Shown: positions 12,782-22,870 of the stretch, piece after piece
Layout of the letters: the number at the start of each line of letters is the position of its first letter
Numbering within the stretch: the first letter of the stretch is position 1
From: Marinobacter mangrovi
GTDB lineage: Bacteria; Pseudomonadota; Gammaproteobacteria; Pseudomonadales; Oleiphilaceae
Assembly (NCBI RefSeq): GCF_016798325.1
Contig: NZ_JAERVO010000001.1
Coordinates: 1,240,001 to 1,304,000 of the forward strand
Direction of reading: 5' to 3'
Length of the DNA stretch: 64,000 nt
Translations under genes and position numbers: made by a program
Notes under the pieces: generated by a model
Told to the model about the DNA's origin: nothing
The model's input: only the letters and a program-made list of their open reading frames with translations
Databases searched by the model: none

Positions 12782-13474
12782 ATGAGTGACCTTCTCGACA
12801 AACTGATCGACAACGCCCAGGTCTGGCAAGCCAGCCGCCAGAGACAGGTCGTCCGCCCGGGCGCCGAAAGCACCGGCTACGCCGCCCTGGATGCCTATCT
12901 CCCCGGCGGCGGCTGGCCGCGGGGCGCGATGATCGAATGCCTGACCGATGCCGCCGGCATCGGCGAGCTGCGTCTGATGCTGCCGGCCCTGCAACGAATG
13001 ACCCGGGCCGGCCAGACCGTTTTCTGGATTGATGCCCCTCACATACCCTATGCGCCTGCCCTGGCCCGGGCCGATGTGGACATCCGCCAACTCATCACGA
13101 TCCAGACACAGAGCCGCGAGGACCAACTCTGGACCCTCGAGAACTGCCTGCGCTCCCCCGGCACGGGGCTCGCCATGGTCTGGCTGGACAGCGCCAGGCG
13201 CAGCGACATCCGCCGCATCCAGCTGGCCGCCGAAGCCGGTAACAGCCTCTGCATCCTGTTCCGCCACAGCCGTCACGCCGACCAGCAGTCACCGGCGGCC
13301 CTGCGGCTGCAACTCACCCCCGGCGAGAATGACGGACAGCTCTGCCCGGATATCCTCAAACGCCGCGGGGGCTGGCCCGTCAGCGACCTGCAACTGGCCA
13401 TACCACCCGTCGTGACGCAGCGCCCGGAGCCGGCCAGTAACGTGATCCAGGGCCCCTGGTCACAGGCGCACTGA
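12782..13474 (+). CDS. imuA: ImuA, SOS mutagenesis accessory protein
   Basis: The 230-residue protein belongs to the ImuA/SulA-related RecA-like family that works with ImuB and DnaE2 in damage-induced translesion synthesis. It shows the PGGGWPRGAMIE segment near residues 41-52, where RecA relatives carry their P-loop region, and later VFWIDAP and LAMVWLDS beta strands. No intact Walker A lysine is seen. The ATG follows the LexA-controlled promoter by about 30 bases and lacks a strong ribosome site. The next gene starts eight bases after its stop. Confidence 0.9.
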   Translation: MSDLLDKLIDNAQVWQASRQRQVVRPGAESTGYAALDAYLPGGGWPRGAMIECLTDAAGIGELRLMLPALQRMTRAGQTVFWIDAPHIPYAPALARADVDIRQLITIQTQSREDQLWTLENCLRSPGTGLAMVWLDSARRSDIRRIQLAAEAGNSLCILFRHSRHADQQSPAALRLQLTPGENDGQLCPDILKRRGGWPVSDLQLAIPPVVTQRPEPASNVIQGPWSQAH

Positions 13475-13482
13475 GGCGATCC

Positions 13483-14895
13483 ATGCTGTGGCTTTACCTG
13501 CACTTCCCCTATCTGCTGCTGGAGCACTTCCAGCAGAGCGAGACCGCGTCCCGCCCCATGGCGCTGATCGGCGGGCACCCGCCCCGGATCATCCAGCTCA
13601 ACCCGGAAGCGGCCCGGGCCGGCGTGGCCGAAGGGCAAAGCCCCCAGACGGCGTCAGCTCTGGCCGACAACCTGCACCTGATTGCAGCCGATATGGAAGA
13701 GCAGACCGGTGTACTGGACCAACAGGCCGTCTGGCTATACCGGCATGCGGCCCGCATCATCCTGTATCCACCGGATGGCATCCTGGCCGAAGCAGGCAGC
13801 CTGAGACGACTGCACGGCGGCCTGCAGGGCCTCTGGGAAAAGCTTCGGGGCGAACTGGACCAGCGCCGACTGACCGCCCATCTCGCCTGCGGCCTGACGC
13901 CCCGGGCGGCACGCATCCTGGCCCGGGATCATCGCGGTCACTGTACGGACGACGCCCAAATCCTGCGCCAGTCCCTCGACACGCTTCCCGTCGAAGCCGC
14001 CGACCTGGATGAAAAGACCACCGAGCGCCTGCAGCGCATGGGCCTGCACACCCTGGGTCCTGTCCTGGCCCTGCCCGATCGCGAACTGGCCCGGCGCCTG
14101 GGACCGGAAACCGCCCAGCACCTGCAGCAGATCGAGGGCCGCGCCGTCGACCCCCAGACCGACTGGCAACCTCCCCCCTACTTCCACCGGCGCCTGGATT
14201 TCGCCGAAGACGTGGAGCACAGCAGCGGCCTGCTCTTCCCGCTGCAGCGGGCACTGCAGGAGCTGGATGCCGAGCTCTGCTGGCGTCAGCAACAGACCGA
14301 CACCCTGCAGCTGGAAATCCGCCACCGCCGGCGACCGGTGACACCCCTGCAGATCCGCTCGACGGCACCGGAGCACCGGGCGAATGCGTTCCTGGAACTG
14401 GCTCGCCTGAAACTGGATCGCCATCAGCTGGAAGCCCCGGCCACCGGCCTGTCCCTCAAGGTTCGACGCTTCCTTGATCGACACACGCCCCGGGGCGACG
14501 ACCTGTTCGGCGACACAGGCCAGCATCAGGAAGAGGCCCGCCAGCACCTGCTTAGCCGGCTCCAGGCCCGACTCGGAGAAGAAGCCCTGCACAGCCTGGC
14601 CCTGAACCCCGATCATCGGCCGGAGCAGGCCTGGCGAGCCACACCGGTGTCCAGCAGCCGCTCTTCTCCAGCCCGGACGGCGCCACGTCGCCCGCTCTGG
14701 CTGTTACGCCAACCCCAGCCGCTCCGGGAAATGCCCTGCACCTGGCTGGCCGGCCCCGAACGCATCAGCGCCGGCTGGTGGGACGGGGAACGGATCCAGC
14801 GGGACTACTACATTGCCCGGCTGCACAGCGGCCAGACCGGCTGGCTGTTCCGGGATGTGACCGGTGGCTGGTTTATTCACGGCTGGTTTGGATAA
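13483..14895 (+). CDS. imuB: ImuB, inactive Y-family polymerase
   Basis: The 470-residue protein has the Y-family fold but not the catalytic carboxylates. The N-terminal segment reads LYLHFPYL where active members have Asp, and the later acidic motif is replaced around DGILAEAGS (near residue 90). This is the hallmark of ImuB, thought to act as the hub that ties DnaE2 and ImuA to the beta clamp. The N-terminal half ends with helix-hairpin-helix-like sequence (LQRMGLHTLGPVLALPDRELARRLG). It lies between imuA and dnaE2 with gaps of eight and six bases. Confidence 0.93.
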   Translation: MLWLYLHFPYLLLEHFQQSETASRPMALIGGHPPRIIQLNPEAARAGVAEGQSPQTASALADNLHLIAADMEEQTGVLDQQAVWLYRHAARIILYPPDGILAEAGSLRRLHGGLQGLWEKLRGELDQRRLTAHLACGLTPRAARILARDHRGHCTDDAQILRQSLDTLPVEAADLDEKTTERLQRMGLHTLGPVLALPDRELARRLGPETAQHLQQIEGRAVDPQTDWQPPPYFHRRLDFAEDVEHSSGLLFPLQRALQELDAELCWRQQQTDTLQLEIRHRRRPVTPLQIRSTAPEHRANAFLELARLKLDRHQLEAPATGLSLKVRRFLDRHTPRGDDLFGDTGQHQEEARQHLLSRLQARLGEEALHSLALNPDHRPEQAWRATPVSSSRSSPARTAPRRPLWLLRQPQPLREMPCTWLAGPERISAGWWDGERIQRDYYIARLHSGQTGWLFRDVTGGWFIHGWFG

Positions 14896-14901
14896 AGCCT
14901 T

Positions 14902-17900
14902 ATGTCATACGCCGAACTTCACTGCCTGAGCAATTTCTCGTTCCTGCGGGGTGCCTCTCACCCCCAGGAGCTGGCCGAGGAAGCGGCCCGCCAGGGCTAT
15001 CACGCTCTGGCCATCACCGACGAATGCTCCGTCGCCGGTATGCCCCGGGCCTATGCCGCCCTGAAGGACAGTCCGGTCAAACTGATCACCGGCAGTGAAT
15101 TCCGCATTCAGTCTCCGGATCTGCAACTGGTCCTGCTGGCCCGCAGCCGCAAGGGCTATGGTCAACTCTGCCAGCTGATCACCACCGGTCGGCGCCGCGC
15201 CGAGAAAGGCCACTACGCCCTGTTTGGCGAGGACCTGGAAACCCATGCCCTGGACGAATGCCTGGCCCTCTGGCAGACCGATCCAACATCGGCAACCACA
15301 CAGGCAGAATCGGGCCAGTGGCTGAAAACCCGGTTCCCGGAGCGACTCTGGATCATGGCCGAACGCACCCTGGGCGACCAGGACGGCGATAACCTGGCGC
15401 ACTGGCGCCGCCTGGGCCAGCAGCTGGATCTCCCCATCGTGGCCACCGGCCATGTCCACATGCACCAGCGCAACCGTCAGCCCCTGCAGGATGTGCTGAC
15501 GGCCATCCGCCAGGGCTGCACGGTCGCCGAAGCCGGCCACCACCTGTTTGCCAACGGCGAGCGCTATCTGCGCCCGGTCGATACGCTGCGCAAGCTGTTT
15601 CCCGCCGACTGGATACAGCAGAGTCTGGTGATTGCCGACCAGTGCGTTTTCTGCCCCAGTGAGCTGCGCTATCGCTATCCACCGGAAGTGGTCCCAGAAG
15701 GCCATACACCGGGCAGCTATCTGCGCGAACTGGTGGAAGACGGCATCCGCTGGCGCTTCCCGGACGGCATCCCGGCGGACAAACGCGCGCTGGTGGAGAA
15801 GGAACTCACATTGATCCGGGAGAAGGACTACGAGCCCTACTTCCTGACCATCCACGACATCGTCGAATTTGCCCGGCGCGAGAACATCCTGTGCCAGGGC
15901 CGCGGCTCCTCCGCCAACTCCATCGTCTGCTACTGCCTGGGCATCACCGAAGTCGACCCCGGCAAGGTGGAACTGCTGTTCGAGCGTTTCATTTCCGCTG
16001 ACCGGGATGAACCACCGGATATCGACGTGGATTTCGAACACGAGCGGCGCGAGGAAGTCATCCAGTACATCTACCGGCGCTATGGCCGCGAGCGGGCCGC
16101 CCTCGCCGCCACGGTGATCCGCTACCGCCACCGCAGCGCCATCCGGGATGTGGGCAAGGCCCTGGGCTTTGACCTGAACCTGCTGGAGCAGCTGATCGAC
16201 AAGGTGGACTGGCGCGACAAGCAGCAAGACTGGCGAGAGCAGATGCTGGAGAAAGGCATTACCCGCAGCGAGCGGGCCGTCGGCCAGTTCATCAACCTGG
16301 TGAACACGCTGTACGGCTTCCCCCGTCATCTGTCCCAGCACGTGGGCGGCTTCGTGATCAGTGAAGGTCCGCTGGCCGAGCTGGTGCCGGTCGAGAATGC
16401 CAGCATGGCGGATCGCACCGTGATCCAGTGGGACAAGGAAGACCTGGAAAGCCTGAACCTGATGAAAGTGGACGTCCTGGCCCTGGGCATGCTGTCCGCC
16501 ATCCGCAAGGCGTTCGAATGGATCGGACTGAAGGAAGGACGGCCTTTCGGCATGCCGGACGTCATCCGGGAGGACAGCCGGGTCTACGACATGCTCTGTA
16601 CCGGCGACAGCATCGGCGTTTTCCAGGTGGAATCCCGGGCCCAGATCAACATGCTGCCCCGGCTCAAACCGCGGGAGTATTACGACCTGGTGATCGAAGT
16701 AGCCATCGTGCGACCGGGGCCCATCCAGGGGGACATGGTCCACCCTTACCTGAAACGGCGGGACGGTAAGGAAGAGCCGGATTATGGCGGCGACCCGGAG
16801 ATCAAAGCCGTCCTCGAACGCACCAAGGGTGTTCCGATCTTTCAGGAGCAGGCCATCAAGCTCGCCATGGTCGCGGCCGATTTTACCGGCAGCGAGGCCG
16901 ACAAGCTGCGACGGGCCATGGCCGCCTGGAAATCCGACGGGGATCTCACGCCGTTCAGGGGCAAGTTGATCGATGGGATGCTCGCAAAAGGCCACAGCGA
17001 AGCCTTTGCCGAAAGAATCTACACGCAGCTCAGCGGCTTCGGCGGTTATGGCTTCCCGGAATCCCACGCTGCCAGCTTTGCCCTGCTGGTCTACGTCTCG
17101 GCCTGGATCAAGCGCCACCACGCACCAGCCTTTTACTGCGCCCTGCTGAACAGCCAGCCCATGGGGTTCTATTCGCCGTCACAATTGGTGCAGGACGCCC
17201 GGCGCCATCACGTGGCCATCCACCCCATCGACGTCAATCACAGCCTCTGGGACCACACCCTGGAGAATCGGTACGAAGAGTTGCGATTGGGACTGCGGCT
17301 GGTCAAAGGGCTCAGCCAGGGCGGCGCGGAGCGGCTTGTCGCCGCCCGCCCGACAACCGGCTACGACTCGATCGAGCAGCTCCGCCAACGGGCGGCACTC
17401 GACAATCGGGATCTGGAATGCCTGGCCAGCGCGGGCGCCCTGCGCACGTTCAGCGACAACCGGCACCAGGCCCGCTGGGACATTCTGGACCACGATACCC
17501 CGGCGCCGATTTTTGCGCAGGAAGAACCCTCACAGTATGCCGTCCGCCGCTCCCGGGAAGATGAGACCATCCGCATGCCCGTGCCGTCCGAAGGCGAGGA
17601 CATCCTGGAAGATTACGCCAGCCAGGGGTTGACCCTGCAACGCCACCCACTGGCGCTGCTTCGGGAGCAAGGCCAGCTGCGGCATTGCCAGACGTCTGAA
17701 AGCCTGAAGGCCTGCAGCAGCGGCCAACTGGTGCATGTTGCCGGGCTGGTGACCGGACGCCAGCGACCGGGGTCAGGCAAAGGCGTCACCTTCGTCACCC
17801 TGGAAGACGAAACCGGCAACACCAACGTGGTGGTCTGGCTGGCGACGGCTCGCCAGCAACGCCAGCCGCTGATCAAGTCGCGCCTGCTCCACGTCAAGGG

Positions 17901-18006
17901 CATTCTGGAGCGGGAAGGCGATATCGTGCATGTGATGGCGGGAAAGATGACCGATCTCAGCCATCTGCTGGGCTCGCTGAAGATTCGCTCAAGGGATTTC
18001 CGCTGA
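14902..18006 (+). CDS. dnaE2: Error-prone DNA polymerase DnaE2
   Basis: The 1034-residue C-family polymerase performs mutagenic lesion bypass with ImuA and ImuB. The N-terminal PHP domain starts YAELHCLSNFSFLRGASHP. The palm aspartates are present in PDIDVDF (372-378). The C-terminal OB domain (VAGLVTGRQRPGSGKGVTFVTLEDETG) is intact. Length is normal for DnaE2, shorter than replicative DnaE1. It is the last gene of the LexA-controlled cassette and ends 12 bases before the convergent LysR gene. Confidence 0.96.
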   Translation: MSYAELHCLSNFSFLRGASHPQELAEEAARQGYHALAITDECSVAGMPRAYAALKDSPVKLITGSEFRIQSPDLQLVLLARSRKGYGQLCQLITTGRRRAEKGHYALFGEDLETHALDECLALWQTDPTSATTQAESGQWLKTRFPERLWIMAERTLGDQDGDNLAHWRRLGQQLDLPIVATGHVHMHQRNRQPLQDVLTAIRQGCTVAEAGHHLFANGERYLRPVDTLRKLFPADWIQQSLVIADQCVFCPSELRYRYPPEVVPEGHTPGSYLRELVEDGIRWRFPDGIPADKRALVEKELTLIREKDYEPYFLTIHDIVEFARRENILCQGRGSSANSIVCYCLGITEVDPGKVELLFERFISADRDEPPDIDVDFEHERREEVIQYIYRRYGRERAALAATVIRYRHRSAIRDVGKALGFDLNLLEQLIDKVDWRDKQQDWREQMLEKGITRSERAVGQFINLVNTLYGFPRHLSQHVGGFVISEGPLAELVPVENASMADRTVIQWDKEDLESLNLMKVDVLALGMLSAIRKAFEWIGLKEGRPFGMPDVIREDSRVYDMLCTGDSIGVFQVESRAQINMLPRLKPREYYDLVIEVAIVRPGPIQGDMVHPYLKRRDGKEEPDYGGDPEIKAVLERTKGVPIFQEQAIKLAMVAADFTGSEADKLRRAMAAWKSDGDLTPFRGKLIDGMLAKGHSEAFAERIYTQLSGFGGYGFPESHAASFALLVYVSAWIKRHHAPAFYCALLNSQPMGFYSPSQLVQDARRHHVAIHPIDVNHSLWDHTLENRYEELRLGLRLVKGLSQGGAERLVAARPTTGYDSIEQLRQRAALDNRDLECLASAGALRTFSDNRHQARWDILDHDTPAPIFAQEEPSQYAVRRSREDETIRMPVPSEGEDILEDYASQGLTLQRHPLALLREQGQLRHCQTSESLKACSSGQLVHVAGLVTGRQRPGSGKGVTFVTLEDETGNTNVVVWLATARQQRQPLIKSRLLHVKGILEREGDIVHVMAGKMTDLSHLLGSLKIRSRDFR

Positions 18007-18018
18007 AGCGCGGCCCCG

Positions 18019-18918
18019 TTAGCCTGGGGCCATTCCACGGAAGGCCGGCCAGCGAGGATCCTCACGAAACGCTTCTGCCAGGAAATCCATGAGCACACGG
18101 ATTCGGGCGACATGGCGCAGGTCGGCGTGGGTCAGCAGCCAGAGAGCACTCATGGGCGTGGTCGGCAGCTCAAGCAAGGGCTGCAGCTCAGCCCTCGCCT
18201 GATCCATCGGCAAGGCCGCCAGCCCCAATCCGGATTGGGCCAGACGCGCAATGGCATTCAACGTACTGCCGCGCATGACGATGCGTTTTTCCGGAATCTG
18301 ACCGACGACCCAGCGATAGCCCGGAATGTGCATCAGGGCCGCTTCCGGACCGACCCATGGATAATCACCAGCCGCTTTGAGATTGGCCGGCCTCCCCCTC
18401 TCCTCAAGGAACTCCGGTGCAGCGAAGATCGCCCAGCCGATGTCCGTCAGCTTGCGCCCCACCAGATAATCCGGCGGACTCGACGTCGCTCGCAACGCAA
18501 GATCGGCTTCACGTCGATTGAGGTCGAGATCGGTATTGGTCACCAGCACACTGACCCGGATCTCCGGGTATTGCTGGTGAAATCTCTCCAAATAATTCGG
18601 GAGGAATTCGTAGACCAGATTTTCCGGTGCCGTCAGACGCACCTCACCCCGCAACGTGACGTCCGCGCCACCGAGCAGCCGTTCCGCCCGAAAAGCTTCG
18701 GCTTCCATAAACTCCGCATGAGACCGTAACGCCTCGCCCTCGGCTGTCAGGCGATAACCGGTGCTCAAGCGCTCGAATAAACGGCAGTTGAGCTGCGACT
18801 CCAGTTGATTCAGCCGGCGATAGATCGTGCTGTGATTCACGCCCAACCGGTCCGCCGCAGCCGTTAGCGAACGGGTCCGGGCAACCATCAGGAAATCCGG
18901 TAAAAGCCCCCAATCCAT
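18019..18918 (-). CDS. LysR-family transcriptional regulator
   Basis: The 299-residue protein has an N-terminal winged helix-turn-helix (about 1-60; SLTAAADRLGVNHSTIYRRLNQLE) and a LysR substrate-binding domain (about 85-295). GGGAGGG lies upstream of the ATG. It is transcribed away from the DoxX gene across a 165-base gap, the usual LysR layout in which the regulator controls its divergent neighbour. The effector cannot be read from sequence. Confidence 0.92.
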   Translation of the reverse strand: MDWGLLPDFLMVARTRSLTAAADRLGVNHSTIYRRLNQLESQLNCRLFERLSTGYRLTAEGEALRSHAEFMEAEAFRAERLLGGADVTLRGEVRLTAPENLVYEFLPNYLERFHQQYPEIRVSVLVTNTDLDLNRREADLALRATSSPPDYLVGRKLTDIGWAIFAAPEFLEERGRPANLKAAGDYPWVGPEAALMHIPGYRWVVGQIPEKRIVMRGSTLNAIARLAQSGLGLAALPMDQARAELQPLLELPTTPMSALWLLTHADLRHVARIRVLMDFLAEAFREDPRWPAFRGMAPG

Positions 18919-18957
18919 GACACCCGCCCTCCCCTGAAGCGACGCCTCAAGTGCTTT

Positions 18958-18980
18958 GCATTATTGCAATACGACAATGC
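18958..18980. promoter_or_regulatory. Inverted repeat, candidate LysR operator
   Basis: Between the LysR gene and doxX, GCATT and AATGC flank the perfect ten-base palindrome TATTGCAATA (18962-18971). Dyads of this size with T and A at the arms are typical LysR sites. The assignment rests on position and symmetry only. Confidence 0.4.
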
Positions 18981-19083
18981 GAAATCTGCCATTCAATTTG
19001 TTGATACGCAATCTTAGAGTAGCTCCATCGAGGGCGGCTACGCCGAACCTGAATCGCGTCAACGAGACAACGAGGGCACGGAC

Positions 19084-19524
19084 ATGAACGAGCAAACCCT
19101 GCAAAACTATGGCATCACCACCCTGAGGATCAGCCTGGGGATCGTCCTGATCACGCACAGCCTGTGGCTCAAACTGATCGTCTTCACCCTGCCCGGTACG
19201 GCTTCCTTCTTTGAGAGCATCGGGCTCCCCGGTTACGCGGCCTACGTCGTTTTCCTGATCGAAGCCGTGGCCGGTATCGCCTTGGTGCTGGGAATAGAAA
19301 GCCGGTGGGCAGCGTTGATCGTCGTGCCTGTTTTGGCTGGCGCCACCTGGGCCCACTCGGCTAACGGCTGGCTATTCACCAATGAGGGCGGCGGCTGGGA
19401 ATACCCGCTGCTTCTTACGGTAGCTGCTCTGGCGCAAACGCTACTCGGTGATGGTGCGCTGACCTTGCGACGATCCAGCAAACCGGGACGGGTCCATGCC
19501 ACCCGAAACCGGGCATTCTCCTGA
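19084..19524 (+). CDS. DoxX family membrane protein
   Basis: The 146-residue protein has four predicted membrane helices (about 11-30, 50-70, 75-93, 107-123) and the DoxX layout, including an early TTLRISLGIVLITH helix. DoxX-type proteins are small membrane subunits linked to quinone or thiol redox chemistry; the exact role here is unknown. It stands divergent to a LysR regulator, its probable controller. The C-terminal 20 residues are basic and cytoplasmic by the positive-inside rule. Confidence 0.85.
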   Translation: MNEQTLQNYGITTLRISLGIVLITHSLWLKLIVFTLPGTASFFESIGLPGYAAYVVFLIEAVAGIALVLGIESRWAALIVVPVLAGATWAHSANGWLFTNEGGGWEYPLLLTVAALAQTLLGDGALTLRRSSKPGRVHATRNRAFS

Positions 19525-19654
19525 GCCTAACGGTCTATCACAGACTGCCAAGGCCGAGAGAGTGCAGACAGCCTCAAGGCTGGCGTGCTCGTCATGACCT
19601 GAAGACCTGTTGGCGACACCACTTTCAACCAAGCCGGCACGGTATGGCCAACCT

Positions 19655-19680
19655 AAAAAAGCCCCGCATTGGCGGGGCTT
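19655..19680 (-). terminator. Rho-independent terminator of oadGAB
   Basis: AAGCCCCGC and GCGGGGCTT form a nine-base stem with a four-base loop. On the minus strand it is followed by TTTTTT, 20-40 bases after the oadB stop. It may also weakly stop doxX transcripts from the other side. Confidence 0.88.
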
Positions 19681-19700
19681 GTCGTTTTTAGCCTGTCATT

Positions 19701-21023
19701 TCAGCCCAGCAGCTTGATCATCACCCCCGCCGCTACCGCCGAACCGATGACGCCGGCGACATTCGGGCCCATGGCATGCATCAGCAGGAAGTTGTGCGGA
19801 TTCGCATCCAGGCCCACCTTGTTGGAGACCCGCGCCGCCATCGGCACCGCGGAGACACCGGCCGATCCGATCAATGGATTGATCTGCTCCTTGGTGAACA
19901 CGTTCATCAGCTTGGCCATCAAAACACCGCAGGCCGTACCGACGCAGAAAGCCGCCATCCCCAGGGCCAGGATGCCCAGGGTCTGCAGGTCCAGGAACTT
20001 GTCCGCACTGAGCTTGGAACCCACCGACAGGCCCAGGAAAATGGTGACCGTATTGATCAACGCATTCTGGGACGTATCGCTCAACCGCTCGACAACCCCG
20101 CACTCACGCATCAGGTTACCGAAGCAGAACATTCCCAGCAGCGGCGCCGCGTCCGGCAGGAACAGCACCACCAGCATCAGCACCACAATCGGGAAGATGA
20201 TCTTCTCCTGCTTGCTGACGTGACGCAGCTGGTTCATCTTGATCGCCCGCTCCTTGGCCGACGTCAGCCCTCGCATGATCGGGGGCTGGATCATCGGCAC
20301 CAACGCCATATATGAGTAGGCCGCCACGGCAATCGCGCCCAACAGGTGCGGCGCCAGAATGCTGGAGACGTAGATGGAGGTCGGCCCGTCGGCACCGCCA
20401 ATGATCCCCACGGCGGCCGCTTCAAGGATGGTAAAATCCATCGTTCCGCTGGCGTCCAGTAAAGCGGCACCGATGATGGTGCCAAAGATGCCGAATTGCG
20501 CGGCCGCCCCCAGCAGCAACGTTTTCGGGTTCGCCAGCAGCGGCCCGAAATCCGTCATTGCACCGACCCCCATAAAGATGATCAGCGGTGCGGCACCACT
20601 GGCAATGGCCACGGTGTAGAAGTTGTACAGCATGCCGTTGGCGTAGCCATGATCCACGGCGTAAGCGTTCGCCGCCGCAAGGGTCTCCACGCCGCCGGCT
20701 TTGTAGGCCTCCTTGAAGGCATGCATGACATCCGGCGTGACCGCCTGGCTGGCGTCATAAGGCACACTCAGGATCTGTCCCAATGCCGCCAGCACCTGGG
20801 GTTCGGCCATGTGAATGGCATTTTCCGCCGCCGACAGAGCGAGCCCCGCCTCCGGGATATTGGCCAGAATGCCGCCGAACCCGATGGGGATCAGCAGCAG
20901 CGGCTCAAAGCCCTTGCGAATGGCCAAAAACAGCAACAACAGACCGACGGCAATCATCACCGCCTGACCGATACTCAGATTGAACAGGCCACTGCCCGTC
21001 CACAACGTCATCATCTTGTCCAT
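19701..21023 (-). CDS. oadB: Oxaloacetate decarboxylase beta subunit (Na+ pump)
   Basis: The 440-residue integral membrane protein decarboxylates carboxybiotin and exports Na+. It has many hydrophobic helices and family motifs such as [11 protein letters not shown], the SASGTMDF-like region [28 protein letters not shown] and [19 protein letters not shown] near the C-terminus. It ends in [10 protein letters not shown], as in the family. It lies 11 bases after oadA and is the last gene of the oadGAB operon. Confidence 0.96.
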   Translation of the reverse strand: MDKMMTLWTGSGLFNLSIGQAVMIAVGLLLLFLAIRKGFEPLLLIPIGFGGILANIPEAGLALSAAENAIHMAEPQVLAALGQILSVPYDASQAVTPDVMHAFKEAYKAGGVETLAAANAYAVDHGYANGMLYNFYTVAIASGAAPLIIFMGVGAMTDFGPLLANPKTLLLGAAAQFGIFGTIIGAALLDASGTMDFTILEAAAVGIIGGADGPTSIYVSSILAPHLLGAIAVAAYSYMALVPMIQPPIMRGLTSAKERAIKMNQLRHVSKQEKIIFPIVVLMLVVLFLPDAAPLLGMFCFGNLMRECGVVERLSDTSQNALINTVTIFLGLSVGSKLSADKFLDLQTLGILALGMAAFCVGTACGVLMAKLMNVFTKEQINPLIGSAGVSAVPMAARVSNKVGLDANPHNFLLMHAMGPNVAGVIGSAVAAGVMIKLLG

Positions 21024-21034
21024 GACAGCGGCCC

Positions 21035-22831
21035 TTATCCGATAGTCAGCATTTCATCGCCGACGGCGACCGCGTCACCGACCTTGATGAAGACCTCACC
21101 GACGGTCCCGGCCTTGGGTGACCTGACCTCGGTTTCCATCTTCATGGCCTCGAGAATGATCAGCACATCCCCTTCTTCAACCTGCTGCCCCGGAGAAACC
21201 AGCACTTTGAAGATGTTGCCACCCAGTGGAGCGTTGACCGGCTCGCCCTCCCCGGCAGCCGGTGCCGACGCTTCGGCGTGGGACACGGTTGCGGTTGCCG
21301 TGCCGTGAGGCTGGATCTGGCTGATCTCGCCGCCTTCACTGACCGCTACCACGTAATCCTTGCCGTTGACCGATACGGTGTAGGTTTCCGGCCCACTTGC
21401 CCTGGCCGGTGCTGCGGCTGAAGTCGCGTCTTCAGCCGTTGGCGCGGGCTCGAAAGCGCCCGGATTGCCCCGGTTTTCCAGAAACTTCAGGCCAATCTGC
21501 GGAAACAGCGCATAGGTCAACACGTCGTCGACCGATTCGGCCGCCAGTTTGAAGCCCTTTTCTTCCGACAGCTTTTTCAACTCGGCGGACAACTTGTCCA
21601 TCTCCGGTTCCAGCAGGTCGGCGGGGCGGCAGGTAATCTGTTCCTTGCCATCCAGCACACGTTCCTGCAACGGCTTGTTGAACGCGGCTGGCGCCGCACC
21701 GTATTCACCTTTCAGGACGGCGGCGGTTTCCTTGGAAATCGACTTGTAACGCTCACCGGTCAGGATATTCAGCACGGCCTGGGTGCCAACGATCTGGGAG
21801 GTGGGTGTGACCAGCGGGATATAACCCAGGTCTTCGCGAACCTTGGGGATTTCTTCCAGAACGGCGTCAAACTTGTCGGACGCATTCTGTTCGCGCAACT
21901 GGTTTTCCATGTTGGTGAGCATGCCGCCCGGCACCTGAGCTGTCAGTATGCGCGAATCCACGCCGCGCAGACTGCCCTCGAACTTTGCGTATTTCTTGCG
22001 CACTTCCCGAAAATATCCGGCGATGTCTTCCAGCAGATGGATATCCAGACCGGTGTCGCGCTCCGTGCCTTCGAGAATGGCAACCACCGATTCCGTCGGC
22101 GAATGCCCATAGGTCATGCTCATGGACGAAATCGCCGTATCGACGTTATCGATTCCGGCTTCCGCCGCCTTGATGGCCGTCGCCGTGGACATGCCCGTGG
22201 TGGCATGACATTGCATGTGTACCGGCACGGAGAGAGCCTTCTTGAGTTTGGTAACCAACTCAAAGGCCACATAGGGCTTTAACAGACCGGCCATATCCTT
22301 GATGGCAATCGACTCAGCGCCCATGGACTCGATTTCCTTGGCCAGATCGACCCACATATCGATGGTGTGCACCGGGCTGATGGTGTAAGCAATCGTGCCC
22401 TGGGCGTGCTTGCCCACCTTGCGAACCGCCTTGATGGCCGTGTCCAGATTTCGCGGATCATTCATTGCGTCGAAAATACGGAACACGTCCACGCCGTTGT
22501 CAGCGGCGCGCTCCACAAAGCGCTCCACCACATCGTCGGCATAGTGACGGTAGCCCAGCAGGTTCTGGCCGCGCAGCAGCATTTGCTGCGGCGTGTTGGG
22601 CATGGCCTTTTTCAGCTCTCGGATGCGTTCCCAGGGATCTTCACCCAGGTAGCGAATACAGGCGTCAAACGTCGCACCACCCCAGGATTCCACAGACCAG
22701 AACCCGACCTTGTCGAGCTTTTCCGCGATCGGGAGCATGTCGTCGAGGCGCATGCGCGTCGCCAGCAGGGATTGATGCGCATCACGCAAGATGACATCGG
22801 TAATCCCGAGCGGTTTTTTTGTTTCTGTCAT
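21035..22831 (-). CDS. oadA: Oxaloacetate decarboxylase alpha subunit
   Basis: The 598-residue cytoplasmic subunit transfers the carboxyl group of oxaloacetate to biotin. The carboxyltransferase domain starts with [14 protein letters not shown] (metal ligand Asp17); Lys178 in IAIKDM is the expected carbamylated lysine. A C-terminal biotin carrier domain carries EAMKMETE with Lys564, 34 residues from the end. The zinc-binding segment reads [10 protein letters not shown], so residue 207 is Gln where Klebsiella and Vibrio OadA have a metal-binding His; His209 is kept. An Ala/Pro-rich linker joins the domains. Confidence 0.95.
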   Translation of the reverse strand: MTETKKPLGITDVILRDAHQSLLATRMRLDDMLPIAEKLDKVGFWSVESWGGATFDACIRYLGEDPWERIRELKKAMPNTPQQMLLRGQNLLGYRHYADDVVERFVERAADNGVDVFRIFDAMNDPRNLDTAIKAVRKVGKHAQGTIAYTISPVHTIDMWVDLAKEIESMGAESIAIKDMAGLLKPYVAFELVTKLKKALSVPVHMQCHATTGMSTATAIKAAEAGIDNVDTAISSMSMTYGHSPTESVVAILEGTERDTGLDIHLLEDIAGYFREVRKKYAKFEGSLRGVDSRILTAQVPGGMLTNMENQLREQNASDKFDAVLEEIPKVREDLGYIPLVTPTSQIVGTQAVLNILTGERYKSISKETAAVLKGEYGAAPAAFNKPLQERVLDGKEQITCRPADLLEPEMDKLSAELKKLSEEKGFKLAAESVDDVLTYALFPQIGLKFLENRGNPGAFEPAPTAEDATSAAAPARASGPETYTVSVNGKDYVVAVSEGGEISQIQPHGTATATVSHAEASAPAAGEGEPVNAPLGGNIFKVLVSPGQQVEEGDVLIILEAMKMETEVRSPKAGTVGEVFIKVGDAVAVGDEMLTIG

Positions 22832-22870
22832 CGTGTCAGCCTTGTTGTCGGAAGTAGAAATCCATCCGCG

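Noticed and set aside
14905-17121. 738-codon minus-strand open frame opposite dnaE2
   Set aside because: It mirrors the codon pattern of dnaE2 and shows no domain.
18012-18031. GGCCCC/GGGGCC hairpin between dnaE2 and the LysR gene as terminator
   Set aside because: It lies in the LysR coding end and lacks a T-run on both strands.
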